Assembly (NCBI GenBank): GCA_002083555.1
Contig: MSXN01000007.1
Location: 124,001 to 188,000, forward strand
Source of the DNA: Nitrospira sp. ST-bin5
Lineage (GTDB): Bacteria > Nitrospirota > Nitrospiria > Nitrospirales > Nitrospiraceae
Length of the DNA: 64,000 nucleotides
Direction: 5' to 3'
Positions 18,147 to 27,766 of the stretch are shown one piece after another. The notes beneath the pieces are model-generated. The model was not told where the DNA came from, made no database searches, and was given only the letters and a program-made list of their open reading frames with translations. Positions within the stretch are counted from its first letter, which is position 1. Every line of letters begins with the position of its first letter. The translations under genes and the position numbers were made by a program.

Positions 18147-18647
18147 ATGAGGCTGGTTGCGTGCCCGGTCTGCGGCACAACAAAAACTCGACTCGCAGTC
18201 CGCCGGTCGTTCACGGACAGGCTCTTCGGTTATATGACGGTCTATCCGTTCCGCTGTCAGCTTTGTGCGCGGCGGTTTCGTTCTTTCCTTGGTCGACTGG
18301 CCACCAATCCCCGCCGCAACTTCGATCGGGTTGCGGTCGATTTTCCCGTGTGGCTGAAACCTCTGCATGCATCACCGCATGAGTTGGGGGAAGAAGGGAT
18401 TATCCGGGACTTGTCGATTCGCGGCTGCCGGATTCGTTGTGAGCGTTCCGTGGTTCCGGGAACACGAGTGGAGTTAGAATTTCAGCACTCCAACGCGTCT
18501 TTCCCAATCACGATAGAGGAGGCCATTGTCCGGTCCTCGTCCCAAGGAGAAATCGGCCTGCGATTTATCCAGCTGCATCGGCAGGATCAACGTCGTATCC
18601 GCAGCATTCTGGATCTCTGGTTGCCGGAACCTGCTCTCCCCCGCTAA
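18147..18647 (+). CDS. PilZ domain protein with N-terminal zinc-ribbon
   Basis: A 166-residue protein. The first 45 residues carry two C-x2-C pairs (CPVC ... CQLC) suggesting a zinc ribbon. The PilZ domain follows: RRNFDRVAVDFPVW includes the R-x-x-x-R type c-di-GMP-binding element, and DLSIRGCRI matches the (D/N)-x-S-x-x-G motif. Such proteins are soluble c-di-GMP sensors. Target unknown. The upstream 166 bp holds only a (CG)n stretch at about 18095. Confidence 0.85.
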   Translation: MRLVACPVCGTTKTRLAVRRSFTDRLFGYMTVYPFRCQLCARRFRSFLGRLATNPRRNFDRVAVDFPVWLKPLHASPHELGEEGIIRDLSIRGCRIRCERSVVPGTRVELEFQHSNASFPITIEEAIVRSSSQGEIGLRFIQLHRQDQRRIRSILDLWLPEPALPR

Positions 18648-18679
18648 GTGATCGGCATACATCATCAAGTCGTGGTGAC

Positions 18680-21352
18680 TTACTCGTATCTGAGGACGGA
18701 CAGCGGCCGTTGTCCCAGTAAGCGGTAAGTGCTGAGAAATCCCACGATGAGCGTGAGGACCATCGTGAGCCCCAGTCCGATGAGCAACACGTGGGGATGC
18801 AGGGTCCAGCCGAGTTCAAACACCCATCGAAGGAGCGCCCAGGCCAAGGCGCTGGCTAATCCGACACCGATCGCACCTCCCACGATACCCAGCAACAGAT
18901 ATTCCATTGCGAACGATCCGATGAGCAGTCCCCGGGTGGCACCCAAGGCTTTCAGCACCGCAGATTCATAGAGGCGACGGTACCGGGTGGCCGCGAGCGC
19001 CGCTCCCATGACTAAGCCTCCGGTGAGTACGCAGAAGAGCGCAACGGCTCGAATGGCCAGAGACAGGCGATCGAGGATGCGGGCGAAGCTATCAAGAACA
19101 TCGCCGATATTTATCGCCGTCACGTTAGGAAATCCGGCGACGATCGCTTGTTGTAACGACACTTCGTCGGAAGGCGGTACCTGAACTGTCGCAACATAGG
19201 TGAGGGGCGCTCCATCCAGCGCGCCGGGTGACAGGACCATGTAGAAATTTGTGGAGAAGTTGCCCCACTCCACTTTGCGAATGCTGCTGACCTCTGCGAC
19301 CAGTGGTGTGCCCTGAATGTCCAGCTCGATGGTCTGTCCGATGTCCAGCCCCATCGCTTTTGCCGCTTCCTCCTCAATCGAAATCATGGGTATGGAAAAG
19401 GTCTGGCCAGGTGTCCACCACCGGCCTTTCACGATGACGTTGTCCTTCGGCAGCTGATCCAAGAAGGTCAGCACATATTCTCTGGTGAGGTACCACGTCT
19501 TCCGGCGTTGATCCTTGTCGGCTGCCTGGGCTGTCCGCTCCTCCTCCTCGGATGCGGCTTCAGTCTTGACCGGTTGGCCGTTCACGGCCACGAGCCGTGA
19601 GCGGACCAGTGGAGTCAGACTTGGCGCGTGGGCTGCTACCCGGTCACGGAGCAGACGGGAGATGCCGTCCACCTGGTCCGGTTGAATATCAATGAAGAAA
19701 AACGTCGGGGCATCCACCGGCCGGCTTTCGCCGATCTGCCGGAGCAAGGCTCGTTCAACCAGCGCGACGGTGACGATCACCATGACCCCGATGCCGATGG
19801 CGATGGTCATGCTGACGGCCTGACTCCCCGGACGAACGATGTTGCCGATTGCTTGGCGAACGGCCAGACGCTTAGGACGGGCGACTACCGTGAGCATTCT
19901 GATCACAACCCAGGCGGCGCTTCCTAACAGCGCGAGTGCGAGCGAGAAGGCTCCCATGAAGAACAGCCCGATTTTCCATGCTCCGGCTTGCCACATCGAC
20001 AGCAGGGCAAGTCCTGCGGCGATCATTCCAGCGGTGAGCAGCTTCGTTCGATCAAGGCGCGCGATATGCTGGCGCCATGTCCGGTTTGTAGCGCCCGAGG
20101 ACGGTTCCGATGCGAGCGCGTCGCGCCGCAAGAGTGCGACCGGTTTGACGGATCGAATTGCCAACAAGGGCCACAGGGTGAAGAGCAACGTGGTGAGCAG
20201 GCCGAGGGCAAGGCCCTTGCCCAGCGGCAGGAGTGAATGCAGGGAGAGTCCTGATGTAAAACCAATTTGACCCAGCATGTCTGAGGCGAACCACGAAGAC
20301 AGCATCCAGGGCACTGCCCGTTCTAGACTGATACCGAGCGCCAGCCCAGCGACGCTTCCGGTCAGTCCCAAGAGGAGGGCCTGGGTCGCATAGGTGCGGA
20401 TGATGGTCGAAGAATCGGCGCCGACGGTTTTCAGAATGGCGATGGTTGTCAGCTTTTCGCGCAGGAAGGCGCGCACGGATGTGGCGACGCCTATGCCGCC
20501 GACAAACAGGGCAGTGAGTCCGATGAGCCCGAGATACCGTGTCAACTGTTCCAGAAATTGTTTCAGTTGCGGCTGTGCATCCCGATACGTCGATACGCGT
20601 GCGGAATCCGCGGCCAAACGGCTCCGCGATTCGTACAGGAGCGGTTCAAGCTTGGTAGCGGCCGGGGTTTTTAACAGATAGCGTTCGCGTACACGACTGC
20701 CGAGTTTCACCAGCTCTGTGGCGCGGAGTCCATCCTGGGCAATCAACACGCGAGGGCCCAGGCTGAATGCATTCGCCATACGGTCCGGCTCGGTGCGCAC
20801 GATCCCGGTAATACGGAAGGTGGCCTGGCCGATAGTGAGTGATTGGCCAAGCGTCAATCCCATTCGAATGAGTAGTGACTCCTGAACAACTGCGCCCCAG
20901 CAGGGCTCTCCCGGGCAGCCGGCCGACTGGAGTTGCAGCAGTTCCCACAGCGGGCGATCCGGTTCCAGGCGAAGGGCCCCATAAAATGGATAGAGCGACT
21001 CCACAGCCTTGAGTTCGACGATTTGTGACGATTGGCCGGGGGACGGTGTTCCGGGAACGTGAGCGGCCATGCCGATCAACTCGCTCACGTGAGTCATCGC
21101 AATGTCTCGACCTGTCAGCGAAGTGAGAAATGTGAGCCCTGCTGGACTCACCTGCCGTGAGAGGCGAACCTCAAGATCCCCGCCAAGTAAGCCGCGGGCT
21201 TCCTTCGTGACGGCCTGCTCGAGGTGGGTGGAAAACAGTGAGACTCCCACAAGGGCGCCCACTCCCACCGCAATACTGGTGAGAAAATAGAAAAAGTGCC
21301 GCCAGGCCGCGCGAGTTTCACGCCACGCCATTTTTAGGATGAAGGTGTTCAC
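18680..21352 (-). CDS. ABC transporter permease, FtsX/YbbP family
   Basis: An 890-residue membrane protein. An N-terminal transmembrane segment (FFYFLTSIAVGVGALVGVSLF) is followed by a periplasmic MacB-type domain, a central block of membrane helices with an FtsX core (LTALFVGGIGVATSVRAFLREKLTTIAILKTVGADS), a second periplasmic domain, and a C-terminal FtsX core ending GQRPLSVLRYE. This duplicated design is that of YbbP. It overlaps the upstream ATPase gene by ATGA, so the two subunits are made together. Probable role: export or extraction of lipid-linked or envelope substrates. Confidence 0.9.
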   Translation of the reverse strand: MNTFILKMAWRETRAAWRHFFYFLTSIAVGVGALVGVSLFSTHLEQAVTKEARGLLGGDLEVRLSRQVSPAGLTFLTSLTGRDIAMTHVSELIGMAAHVPGTPSPGQSSQIVELKAVESLYPFYGALRLEPDRPLWELLQLQSAGCPGEPCWGAVVQESLLIRMGLTLGQSLTIGQATFRITGIVRTEPDRMANAFSLGPRVLIAQDGLRATELVKLGSRVRERYLLKTPAATKLEPLLYESRSRLAADSARVSTYRDAQPQLKQFLEQLTRYLGLIGLTALFVGGIGVATSVRAFLREKLTTIAILKTVGADSSTIIRTYATQALLLGLTGSVAGLALGISLERAVPWMLSSWFASDMLGQIGFTSGLSLHSLLPLGKGLALGLLTTLLFTLWPLLAIRSVKPVALLRRDALASEPSSGATNRTWRQHIARLDRTKLLTAGMIAAGLALLSMWQAGAWKIGLFFMGAFSLALALLGSAAWVVIRMLTVVARPKRLAVRQAIGNIVRPGSQAVSMTIAIGIGVMVIVTVALVERALLRQIGESRPVDAPTFFFIDIQPDQVDGISRLLRDRVAAHAPSLTPLVRSRLVAVNGQPVKTEAASEEEERTAQAADKDQRRKTWYLTREYVLTFLDQLPKDNVIVKGRWWTPGQTFSIPMISIEEEAAKAMGLDIGQTIELDIQGTPLVAEVSSIRKVEWGNFSTNFYMVLSPGALDGAPLTYVATVQVPPSDEVSLQQAIVAGFPNVTAINIGDVLDSFARILDRLSLAIRAVALFCVLTGGLVMGAALAATRYRRLYESAVLKALGATRGLLIGSFAMEYLLLGIVGGAIGVGLASALAWALLRWVFELGWTLHPHVLLIGLGLTMVLTLIVGFLSTYRLLGQRPLSVLRYE

Positions 21353-22032
21353 GGAAGGGGGGCCGTTAATTGATCGGACTCGATGCGGCCATCGCGCAAC
21401 GCGACGACTCGTTGCATTCGACCGGCCAGGTCTTGGTCATGCGTGACGAGGACCAGGGTGGTGCCAAAATCACGATGCATGGTCAGGAGGAGGTTGATCA
21501 CCTGTACTCCTGTCGTGCTATCCAAATTGCCGGTCGGTTCATCGGCAAATAAAAATGGTGGACGGCAGGCAAAGGCCCGGGCGACCGCGACGCGCTGTTG
21601 CTCTCCGCCGGATAGCTGCACGGGATAATGATCGAGGCGGTCGGCCAGTCCCACGGAGGCCAACAATTCTGCCGCATGCCCATCACCTCCCTGCTCGCCG
21701 CTCAGTTCGAGGGGAACGGCGACATTCTCCATGGCGGTGAGCGTGGGGATAAGGTGAAACGATTGGAAGATGTAGCCGATCTTCGCGCGTCTGAACCTGG
21801 CCAGGGCGCTTTCTGACATCGTCGTTAACTCTGCTCCATCCAACACGATCGAGCCCGCGGTCGGACGATCAAGGCCGGCCATCAATCCGAGGAGCGTCGA
21901 CTTCCCGCTTCCTGATGGTCCGACTATCGCGACCATTTGTTTGTCCGGAATCTCCAATGAGATATTGTCCAGAATAGGAACTGCTCGCCCTCCGGCTGCC
22001 AGACTCATTGAAAGTTGGGTGATGCGAATCAT
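21349..22032 (-). CDS. ABC transporter ATP-binding protein, YbbA/LolD type
   Basis: A 227-residue ATPase with Walker A GPSGSGKSTLLG, the ABC signature LSGGEQQRVAVARA, Walker B FLFADEPTGNLD and the H-loop LVTHD. Length and motifs fit the MacB/LolD/YbbA clade that pairs with FtsX-like permeases. It is transcribed divergently from a tesA-like esterase, the same layout as tesA-ybbA-ybbP in E. coli. Confidence 0.93.
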   Translation of the reverse strand: MIRITQLSMSLAAGGRAVPILDNISLEIPDKQMVAIVGPSGSGKSTLLGLMAGLDRPTAGSIVLDGAELTTMSESALARFRRAKIGYIFQSFHLIPTLTAMENVAVPLELSGEQGGDGHAAELLASVGLADRLDHYPVQLSGGEQQRVAVARAFACRPPFLFADEPTGNLDSTTGVQVINLLLTMHRDFGTTLVLVTHDQDLAGRMQRVVALRDGRIESDQLTAPLP

Positions 22033-22094
22033 GAGACAGTGCTTCCCTTCCTCATCTCGGAGCAGACAACAAGGTGGTATTATACTGTACGAAC

Positions 22095-22796
22095 ATGGAA
22101 CGTCGGTCGAATTTACAATTGCTTCGAATAGGCGCGTGTGTTGGATGGCTCATTCTGACTGGACTTTCAGGCGTGCCCTCTTTCGCTCGGGCTGCGGCAC
22201 TGCCATCAGTCGATGATCGACCCAGGATCGTGGCGTTTGGGGACAGTCTGACAGCCGGACTCGGCGTTGCTACGGATGAGACCTATCCGGCTGAGTTGCA
22301 ACGGCGATTGGATGCACTCGGGCTGCGCTATCGGGTCATCAACGCTGGTGTGAGCGGAGAGACGACTGCGGGTGGTCTGCGCCGTGTGCCATGGATCTTG
22401 CGGAGCAAACCTGAAATCGTGATCCTTGAACTGGGAGCCAATGACGGTCTGAGAGGACTGCGAGTGGAAGAGACGAAAGCCAATCTTGAGCACATCATTC
22501 AGCAGTTGCAAGAATCCGGCACGCAAGTGATTCTGGCCGGCATGAAGCTCCCGCCCAATTACGGTAACGATTACCTTTCAGCATTCGAACGCCTCTATCC
22601 TGACCTGGCGACGCGCTATCGCTTGCCGCTGATCCCATTTTTCCTGGAAGGAGTGGCGGCCTCCAATACGTTAAACCAGGCCGATGGCATCCATCCGACA
22701 GCCCGGGGCTATCGCGCGATTGTGGACATGATGCTTGGAAGGTTGCAGCCGGTTCTGAAGGGTAGGGAGAAGATGCACAACGGGGCGAAAAAATAG
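22095..22796 (+). CDS. tesA: GDSL esterase / lysophospholipase, TesA-like
   Basis: A secreted or periplasmic SGNH hydrolase. From ATG 22095 it encodes 233 residues (the frame opens at 22074). Signal peptide to about residue 35 (SFARAAA). Catalytic blocks: AFGDSLTAG (Ser), NAGVSGETTAGG (Gly), LELGANDGLRG (Asn) and DGIHPTARGY (Asp and His). It is divergent from the ybbA-ybbP pair and ends in a bidirectional hairpin terminator. Likely thioesterase, arylesterase or lysophospholipase activity. Confidence 0.9.
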   Translation: MERRSNLQLLRIGACVGWLILTGLSGVPSFARAAALPSVDDRPRIVAFGDSLTAGLGVATDETYPAELQRRLDALGLRYRVINAGVSGETTAGGLRRVPWILRSKPEIVILELGANDGLRGLRVEETKANLEHIIQQLQESGTQVILAGMKLPPNYGNDYLSAFERLYPDLATRYRLPLIPFFLEGVAASNTLNQADGIHPTARGYRAIVDMMLGRLQPVLKGREKMHNGAKK

Positions 22797-22834
22797 ACTC
22801 CTGCCTTGCCGATTTCTCAGCAAGGCAGGAGTCT
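22795..22834. terminator. bidirectional hairpin terminator
   Basis: A perfect 15-bp inverted repeat (GACTCCTGCCTTGC plus one more pair, and its complement) with a 10-base loop directly overlaps the tesA stop. It lies 26 bp from the stop of the convergent small membrane protein gene, so it can serve both. Confidence 0.8.
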
Positions 22835-22859
22835 GCTATCAACCGGTACTAGGGAGAGG

Positions 22860-23051
22860 CTACGACTTCTTCAGGAATGTGTCGTACACGCCGTACGCCA
22901 GAATTCCACCGATCATGACATAGTACAACCCGGTGATGCCGCTGTAGTCCGGGGGACCGTCACCATGCGCCTCATTCGCCAGGACTTGCGGAGCAACTGT
23001 TAGTACGACCGCAAGAGCCACGCTCCCTGTTTCCAGAAATCTCTTCATCAT
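22860..23051 (-). CDS. small membrane protein with signal peptide
   Basis: A 63-residue protein not recognised as a known family. The ribosome site GGGAGG is 7-8 bases before the chosen ATG at 23051 (MMKRFLETG...), which favours it over ATGs at 23057 and 23048. The N-terminal hydrophobic segment ends in QVLANEA, consistent with signal peptidase cleavage. A second segment, ITGLYYVMIGGILAYGVYDTFL, would span the membrane and leaves a short KKS tail. The mature product would be a single-pass peptide of about 40 residues, such as an accessory subunit of a membrane complex; which one cannot be read from context. Confidence 0.65.
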   Translation of the reverse strand: MMKRFLETGSVALAVVLTVAPQVLANEAHGDGPPDYSGITGLYYVMIGGILAYGVYDTFLKKS

Positions 23052-23167
23052 AATCATTCCTCCCTCAAGGGTATATCGAAAATGAGGACCGCATTCTACA
23101 AAAATAGAATGGGGCCGCGCAAGATCCCTGTACATAAACTTTGGAGGGGATAATTGTATGAGTGAAT

Positions 23168-24088
23168 TTACCGTGGAGCAGATTGTTTCACGATGGAGTT
23201 GAGGGCTTCAGCGACTTGCTTGCACGAACCGGCCATTCGATCGAGCTGGTTCCCTTTGCTGGCAAAATCCTGAGCCAGCGACTTCAGCTGGCCATCGTAG
23301 CGGCTGACTTCTCCTGAAAGTTCAGCGACTTTGCTTAAGACGACTTTGTAGGTTGCGACTTCTTGCTGGAGCGCTTGTGTTGTTGCCTGAGCAGCCTTTG
23401 CCTCCACAGTAGAAGCCTGGAGTTGTTGACTTAAGCGAGCCACATAGGCCTCTCGATCTCGCATGTCCGATTCCAGCTTCAACTGGACCTCTTCGCTATC
23501 CCGGCGGCGATCCTCCAGATTACGGATAGTCTGGATCCAGTTCGCAACTTCCCCAGGAGCCATCTGAGGAGGCAGAGGCATCGATTGGACCTGTTCTATC
23601 GCCTTCATCGCAGGCTGCAGCCACTCTACAAACACCATGACTTCGCTGAGCTTGACGTCGGTTGATGCGTTTGGGCCCATTGTCGATGTTCCGTTTCCAT
23701 TAGTCGGAGGTTCGGATTGCGTGGCTGCTTTGAGGTCTCGTGGAATGTCTTTGGTCTTCCGGGACTGTCGCGGTTGGGACCATCGGTGGTACTCGAGCAA
23801 GACAGCAATGCAGTGGCGGCAAATCGGTTCTTCGGGAAGGGTACAGGAACATTTCGAAATTAAGTGCCCGTCTTTCAACCGGATGGTTTGTTCATAAAGC
23901 CCTGAGTTACCGATGACCGCGGAAGAAATCTGCGCGTCGTCGGCTTCCACGATGCGAACCCGATTTTCGGACAAGTATTGATGGCCGATCTGGAAGGCGG
24001 AAGTTTCGACCACTGCCTTGATCATCTGGGGGTCCAGAAGACCGAGTCGGTCGGCGCTGCAGGGAATTTTGTTTCGCATGGTTGCCAT
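23168..24088 (-). CDS. SWIM zinc-finger protein with long coiled coil
   Basis: A 306-residue protein. Near residue 85 the pattern CSCTLPEEPICRHCIAVLLEYHR matches the SWIM finger C-x-C-x(n)-C-x-H, preceded by a strand-rich region (GLYEQTIRLKDGHLISK), as in bacterial SWIM proteins. The C-terminal half (about residues 185-300) is a heptad-rich coiled coil. SWIM fingers bind nucleic acid or partners. I take ATG 24088; the frame is open to 24142. No operon partner is evident. Confidence 0.75.
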   Translation of the reverse strand: MATMRNKIPCSADRLGLLDPQMIKAVVETSAFQIGHQYLSENRVRIVEADDAQISSAVIGNSGLYEQTIRLKDGHLISKCSCTLPEEPICRHCIAVLLEYHRWSQPRQSRKTKDIPRDLKAATQSEPPTNGNGTSTMGPNASTDVKLSEVMVFVEWLQPAMKAIEQVQSMPLPPQMAPGEVANWIQTIRNLEDRRRDSEEVQLKLESDMRDREAYVARLSQQLQASTVEAKAAQATTQALQQEVATYKVVLSKVAELSGEVSRYDGQLKSLAQDFASKGNQLDRMAGSCKQVAEALNSIVKQSAPR

Positions 24089-24193
24089 AGAGTCTAATCC
24101 TAGATGTGAAAGCAGTCTGCCTCGCTGGTTCGGCACTGTCAAGCGGTGCGCGGTTTTGCTCGCAGGCCGAGAGTTCTAGTCGGAATCCGGATG

Positions 24194-25204
24194 CTACCGG
24201 CAGCGCTGTGGCGGGCCCTGCTGGCTGATGGGGGTGAGCCAGACATAATCTGCTATGCCGTCGTGGACGAGATCCTGGATGTCTTCAATGCGTGTGTGAT
24301 CGAAGGAGGCCATGTACACCGTTACTTGGGCGATCGGCCCGTCCATGCGACGTGCGACGCGTTTCGGGATGGGCAGATTATATTGAATGTGTCCGCCACC
24401 CGTGTAACTGAGAATCACTGTGTGGTCCTGAGGACTTTGGCGAGCGGTGAGAAGTGCCGCCGCCACTGTTTTGGCCATGCCTTCGTCGCGCACCATAGAA
24501 GCTTCGTACATTCTAATATAGTCCTCGTCGCTCCCCCCTCCGTGGCAGCGTTTCAGCTGATCCAGAATCCTGAGGCGGTAGGCCTGGTCATCGACAATGT
24601 CTTCACGATCCATTCCCCATTCAACCCAGTCCTGTCCCTTTCGAGCTTCATCAAGGCCGGCTTTTACGACCTGGCGAATCAGCGGCTTGGGAGGATTCAT
24701 GGCCCGGAGCATGATCCGGTGCTCGCGGGAAAAATTCACCAATGGCTCGTAGTTGTCAAAGGCGCCACCCCAGTTCTGTTTCCAGCGGCTTTGATCAAGA
24801 AACGTCTGCCGGTCCAGACCGGGTGTGGTGAGGTATTCATTCAGCGCAGGTTGCCCGTCCCATCCGAACATCTCCATCGTGAGCACCGGACGACTGCCGT
24901 TCGACAGCACCGTCTGTAGTACAGACAAAGCGGCTTCTATGTGGTGTTGGTTGTAGTGCTCTTCTCCAAGGTAGACGATGTCAGAACGCGTGAGCGTCAT
25001 AAGGAATGTTGGAAGATCGATCGATTGCCCCGTTTTTACATCGATCACGCGATCTGCTTGCCAGGATGAGACGGGGGAATTTGCAGGAGTCGTAGAGGTC
25101 CCGCCGGCACAGGCCGTGACAACAACGCAGCCGATGACCAGGAGCAAGAGAGGGAGGAGACGAGAGGCTGTTAGACGACGGGTCACGAAAGGAGTCATAG
25201 GCAT
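24194..25204 (-). CDS. ChaN family lipoprotein
   Basis: A 336-residue lipoprotein of the ChaN (haem-regulated iron uptake-like, DUF399) family. The signal peptide ends in a lipobox (VVVTAC, then AGGTSTT). Family motifs: DIVYLGEEHYNQHHIEAAL near the N-terminus, RPVLTMEMFGWDGQPALNEYL, and the C-terminal SYTGGGHIQYNLPIPKRV. ChaN of Campylobacter binds two haems; the haem-binding role here is by family only. It is monocistronic on the minus strand. Confidence 0.85.
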   Translation of the reverse strand: MPMTPFVTRRLTASRLLPLLLLVIGCVVVTACAGGTSTTPANSPVSSWQADRVIDVKTGQSIDLPTFLMTLTRSDIVYLGEEHYNQHHIEAALSVLQTVLSNGSRPVLTMEMFGWDGQPALNEYLTTPGLDRQTFLDQSRWKQNWGGAFDNYEPLVNFSREHRIMLRAMNPPKPLIRQVVKAGLDEARKGQDWVEWGMDREDIVDDQAYRLRILDQLKRCHGGGSDEDYIRMYEASMVRDEGMAKTVAAALLTARQSPQDHTVILSYTGGGHIQYNLPIPKRVARRMDGPIAQVTVYMASFDHTRIEDIQDLVHDGIADYVWLTPISQQGPPQRCR

Positions 25205-25330
25205 TTCCTAACACAGCAAGTCTGTTGCGACAAGCCTGTTATCTTGACGGGAGAAGAACCGGACTACTATCCTCCCTTGTCCAGAGTGAACGTGAGAAGT
25301 TTATCATGCGATGCATCCACGGTATTGAAT

Positions 25331-26650
25331 ATGTCTGAGAGCGACGTCATTGCAGGATTCCGTCAAGCCGTGAATCGTGCTGTTTGTGAATCTGGGCAGA
25401 AGTGGGAGGATTCCAGGCGTCTTCTGGAGCCTGCAGTATTTCCGTCGATTATTGGACAATTGGCACAGCGGTCTCAGACGGCTTCAATGCCCCATCAGGT
25501 GAAAGCCGCGCTGGCTCACGTGTTGGGCCGGGGCCAGGCCCGCCGTGTTCAGGATCTTGATGGCGCAGCACTCAAGGGTCTAACCGGATACCCGCCGTCG
25601 AAAGCGTTCCGCTCACTGTGCCTCTATTTTGGTCTCGTTCAGGGCCGAGCTTCAAAATGGCCCACCGCAGATCTTCCCAGTGAAGAGGTGGCCCGTACAC
25701 TTCAATCACTGACCAATCCTTTCGATCTATTGCTCACGGCACCTGTTGCCACCGTGCTCGATCTGGGTGCCGGCGATCTTTCGTTTGCAGGTGAACTCGT
25801 CCATCGCTACCACCCTATGCTTTACACTCATCAACAGAAACTAGTCTTGCATGCGGTGGATCGCCTGGATCCTCGCTCTAAACTGGGCGGGCCACTGCAT
25901 CCGGGACGAGACCTGATTGCTCAACTACAAGCGAGACCGGGCCTGACCTTTCGTTTTTACGGCAATCAGGACATGTTCGATCTTCACAAATTGGATGAGG
26001 CCGGTCATTTGGCTCCACGGTATACCCTGGTCACCTGCTGGGCTCCCGCGACACCGACGTTTGCCTATGAGCCGACGCGACTCTCTGAGGCGGTCATCCA
26101 GGAAGATCTTCGTCGGAGCAAGGGTGCATTTCGGCATGTGCGCTATGAGGGCGAATCGGCCCTCGAAGTACAGCACGGGGAACGAGCCCTAATCTTCCCT
26201 GCATGGAAATTTGACATTCGCGGGCCAGTGGCCCTTCTGAACCTCATCGCCCGCCGCGGGCTGGTTGGGGTATTGGGTGCGGTGGACTCCCAGGTATTCT
26301 GGGAGATCCTGGCGCAATTACTCGAAGAGTCCCGCTACCGTCCCCAGAATCAGCCGTTTAGTCAGGAGAGCCTACCCGTCGTATTTGGTGACATCTACAA
26401 ACGTCTGATGCAACTGAAGGTGGGGGACACTGTCTCGCTTGCCCAACTCGGCGTCCTGCGCGCACGTCTTCCTGGAGATGATGGGCCTGACGCTGAGCAG
26501 TCCTCTTTCGGATTTCGGGATGTGTGGATCCGGCGAGGAGCCGTATTTCCCGGTGTCCCCGCCAGCAGTACCGCTCGTCAATTCATGCATATGCGGGAAG
26601 AAAGCCCGCCCTGGTTTCTCACGCTCGTCCCAGACAATCTCCAGCCATAG
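25331..26650 (+). CDS. protein with SAM-methyltransferase-like motif, function unknown
   Basis: About 439 residues from ATG 25331 (MSESDVIAGFRQ); the frame opens at a TTG at 25244, so the start is uncertain. The segment VLDLGAGDLSFAGELVHRYH looks like motif I of class I SAM-dependent methyltransferases, followed by VLHAVDRLDP as a motif II-like acidic strand end. The N-terminal 150 residues and the C-terminal region (DIYKRLMQLKVGDTVSLAQLGVLRARLPGD) are not familiar. Substrate unknown. Confidence 0.6.
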   Translation: MSESDVIAGFRQAVNRAVCESGQKWEDSRRLLEPAVFPSIIGQLAQRSQTASMPHQVKAALAHVLGRGQARRVQDLDGAALKGLTGYPPSKAFRSLCLYFGLVQGRASKWPTADLPSEEVARTLQSLTNPFDLLLTAPVATVLDLGAGDLSFAGELVHRYHPMLYTHQQKLVLHAVDRLDPRSKLGGPLHPGRDLIAQLQARPGLTFRFYGNQDMFDLHKLDEAGHLAPRYTLVTCWAPATPTFAYEPTRLSEAVIQEDLRRSKGAFRHVRYEGESALEVQHGERALIFPAWKFDIRGPVALLNLIARRGLVGVLGAVDSQVFWEILAQLLEESRYRPQNQPFSQESLPVVFGDIYKRLMQLKVGDTVSLAQLGVLRARLPGDDGPDAEQSSFGFRDVWIRRGAVFPGVPASSTARQFMHMREESPPWFLTLVPDNLQP

Positions 26651-26785
26651 CCACTCTCCCGTGGGCGTTTGCTGCAGCCCTTCCGCAAGATACTGACGAA
26701 AAATTGACCACCTGTAGACCCTTTGTTAGACTTTCTTCGTGCCTTGCCAGAACCTCCATCCCAATAGGAACGGCGATTCAATCCC

Positions 26786-27727
26786 ATGAAATCTACACAA
26801 CTTGCTTCCTCTATTCAGGAGAATATTGCGCGCGTGATTAAGGGCAAATCCAGAGTCATTGAGCTGACCGTCGTGGCGCTTTTGGCTCGTGGGCACCTGT
26901 TGCTCGAAGATGTGCCAGGCGTCGGGAAGACGACATTAGCCCATAGTCTGGCTCGCTCATTGGACTGTTCTTTCAAGCGCATCCAATTTACCAGCGATCT
27001 GCTTCCGTCCGACATTGTGGGTGTATCCATCTTCAATCGGCAAAAGCAGGGATTTGAGTTTGTACCGGGGCCGATCTTCGCGAATATCGTGCTGGCCGAC
27101 GAGATCAATCGAACGACGCCCAAGACGCAAAGTAGTTTGTTGGAGGCCATGAGTGAAGCCCAGATCTCGGTCGACAACCAGACCTGTCTCCTTCATCAAC
27201 CATTCATGGTCATTGCCACCCAGAATCCCGCTGAGTATCACGGCACATTTCCCTTGCCGGAATCCCAGCTCGACCGCTTCTTAATGCGGGTGCAGATCGG
27301 CTATCCGTCCCCCGAGGAAGAGCGCAAGGTGCTTGAGCGGCCACAATCGCTTCACCCGGCCGAGGCGCTTCAGCCAGTTGCCACGGGCCAGGATGTACTC
27401 GCGCTACAACAACAGGTTGATGATGTACTGATGGAAGATAGTCTAATGGATTATCTTCTGGCGATCGTGTTGGCAACTCGACAGTCGGATTTGCTGTCGC
27501 TGGGAGTCAGCACGCGAGGAGCGTTGGCCCTCTGTCGGGCGGCCAAGGCGCTGGCCTTTGTGCGGGGCCGAGCCTATTGCCTGCCGGACGACATCAAAGA
27601 GCTGGCCCCTGCGGTTCTGTCTCATCGCATTATGGTGAGTCGCTCGCAGGGCCTGCGCCATCGCAGCTTTGAACAGTCGGAGCAGATTATTCAGGATCTG
27701 GTCGAGTCCGTCCCCGTTCCAGTCTAA
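26786..27727 (+). CDS. MoxR family AAA+ ATPase
   Basis: A 313-residue AAA+ ATPase: Walker A EDVPGVGKTTLAHSLA, Walker B NIVLADEINRTTPKTQ, sensor I VIATQNPAEYHGTFPLPESQLDRFLMR and the C-terminal lid (VSTRGALALCRAAKALAFVRGRAYCLPDDIK). MoxR ATPases act as chaperones for neighbouring complexes and are usually encoded beside DUF58 proteins, as here (39 bp upstream of one). Confidence 0.93.
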   Translation: MKSTQLASSIQENIARVIKGKSRVIELTVVALLARGHLLLEDVPGVGKTTLAHSLARSLDCSFKRIQFTSDLLPSDIVGVSIFNRQKQGFEFVPGPIFANIVLADEINRTTPKTQSSLLEAMSEAQISVDNQTCLLHQPFMVIATQNPAEYHGTFPLPESQLDRFLMRVQIGYPSPEEERKVLERPQSLHPAEALQPVATGQDVLALQQQVDDVLMEDSLMDYLLAIVLATRQSDLLSLGVSTRGALALCRAAKALAFVRGRAYCLPDDIKELAPAVLSHRIMVSRSQGLRHRSFEQSEQIIQDLVESVPVPV

Positions 27728-27766
27728 CGACGGTGTACATTCCCGCTTACCCGGAATACTGGCGAT

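Noticed and set aside
24146..24919. 257-codon plus-strand frame opposite chaN
   Set aside because: ChaN motifs and a lipoprotein signal are on the minus strand; the plus frame shows no domain.
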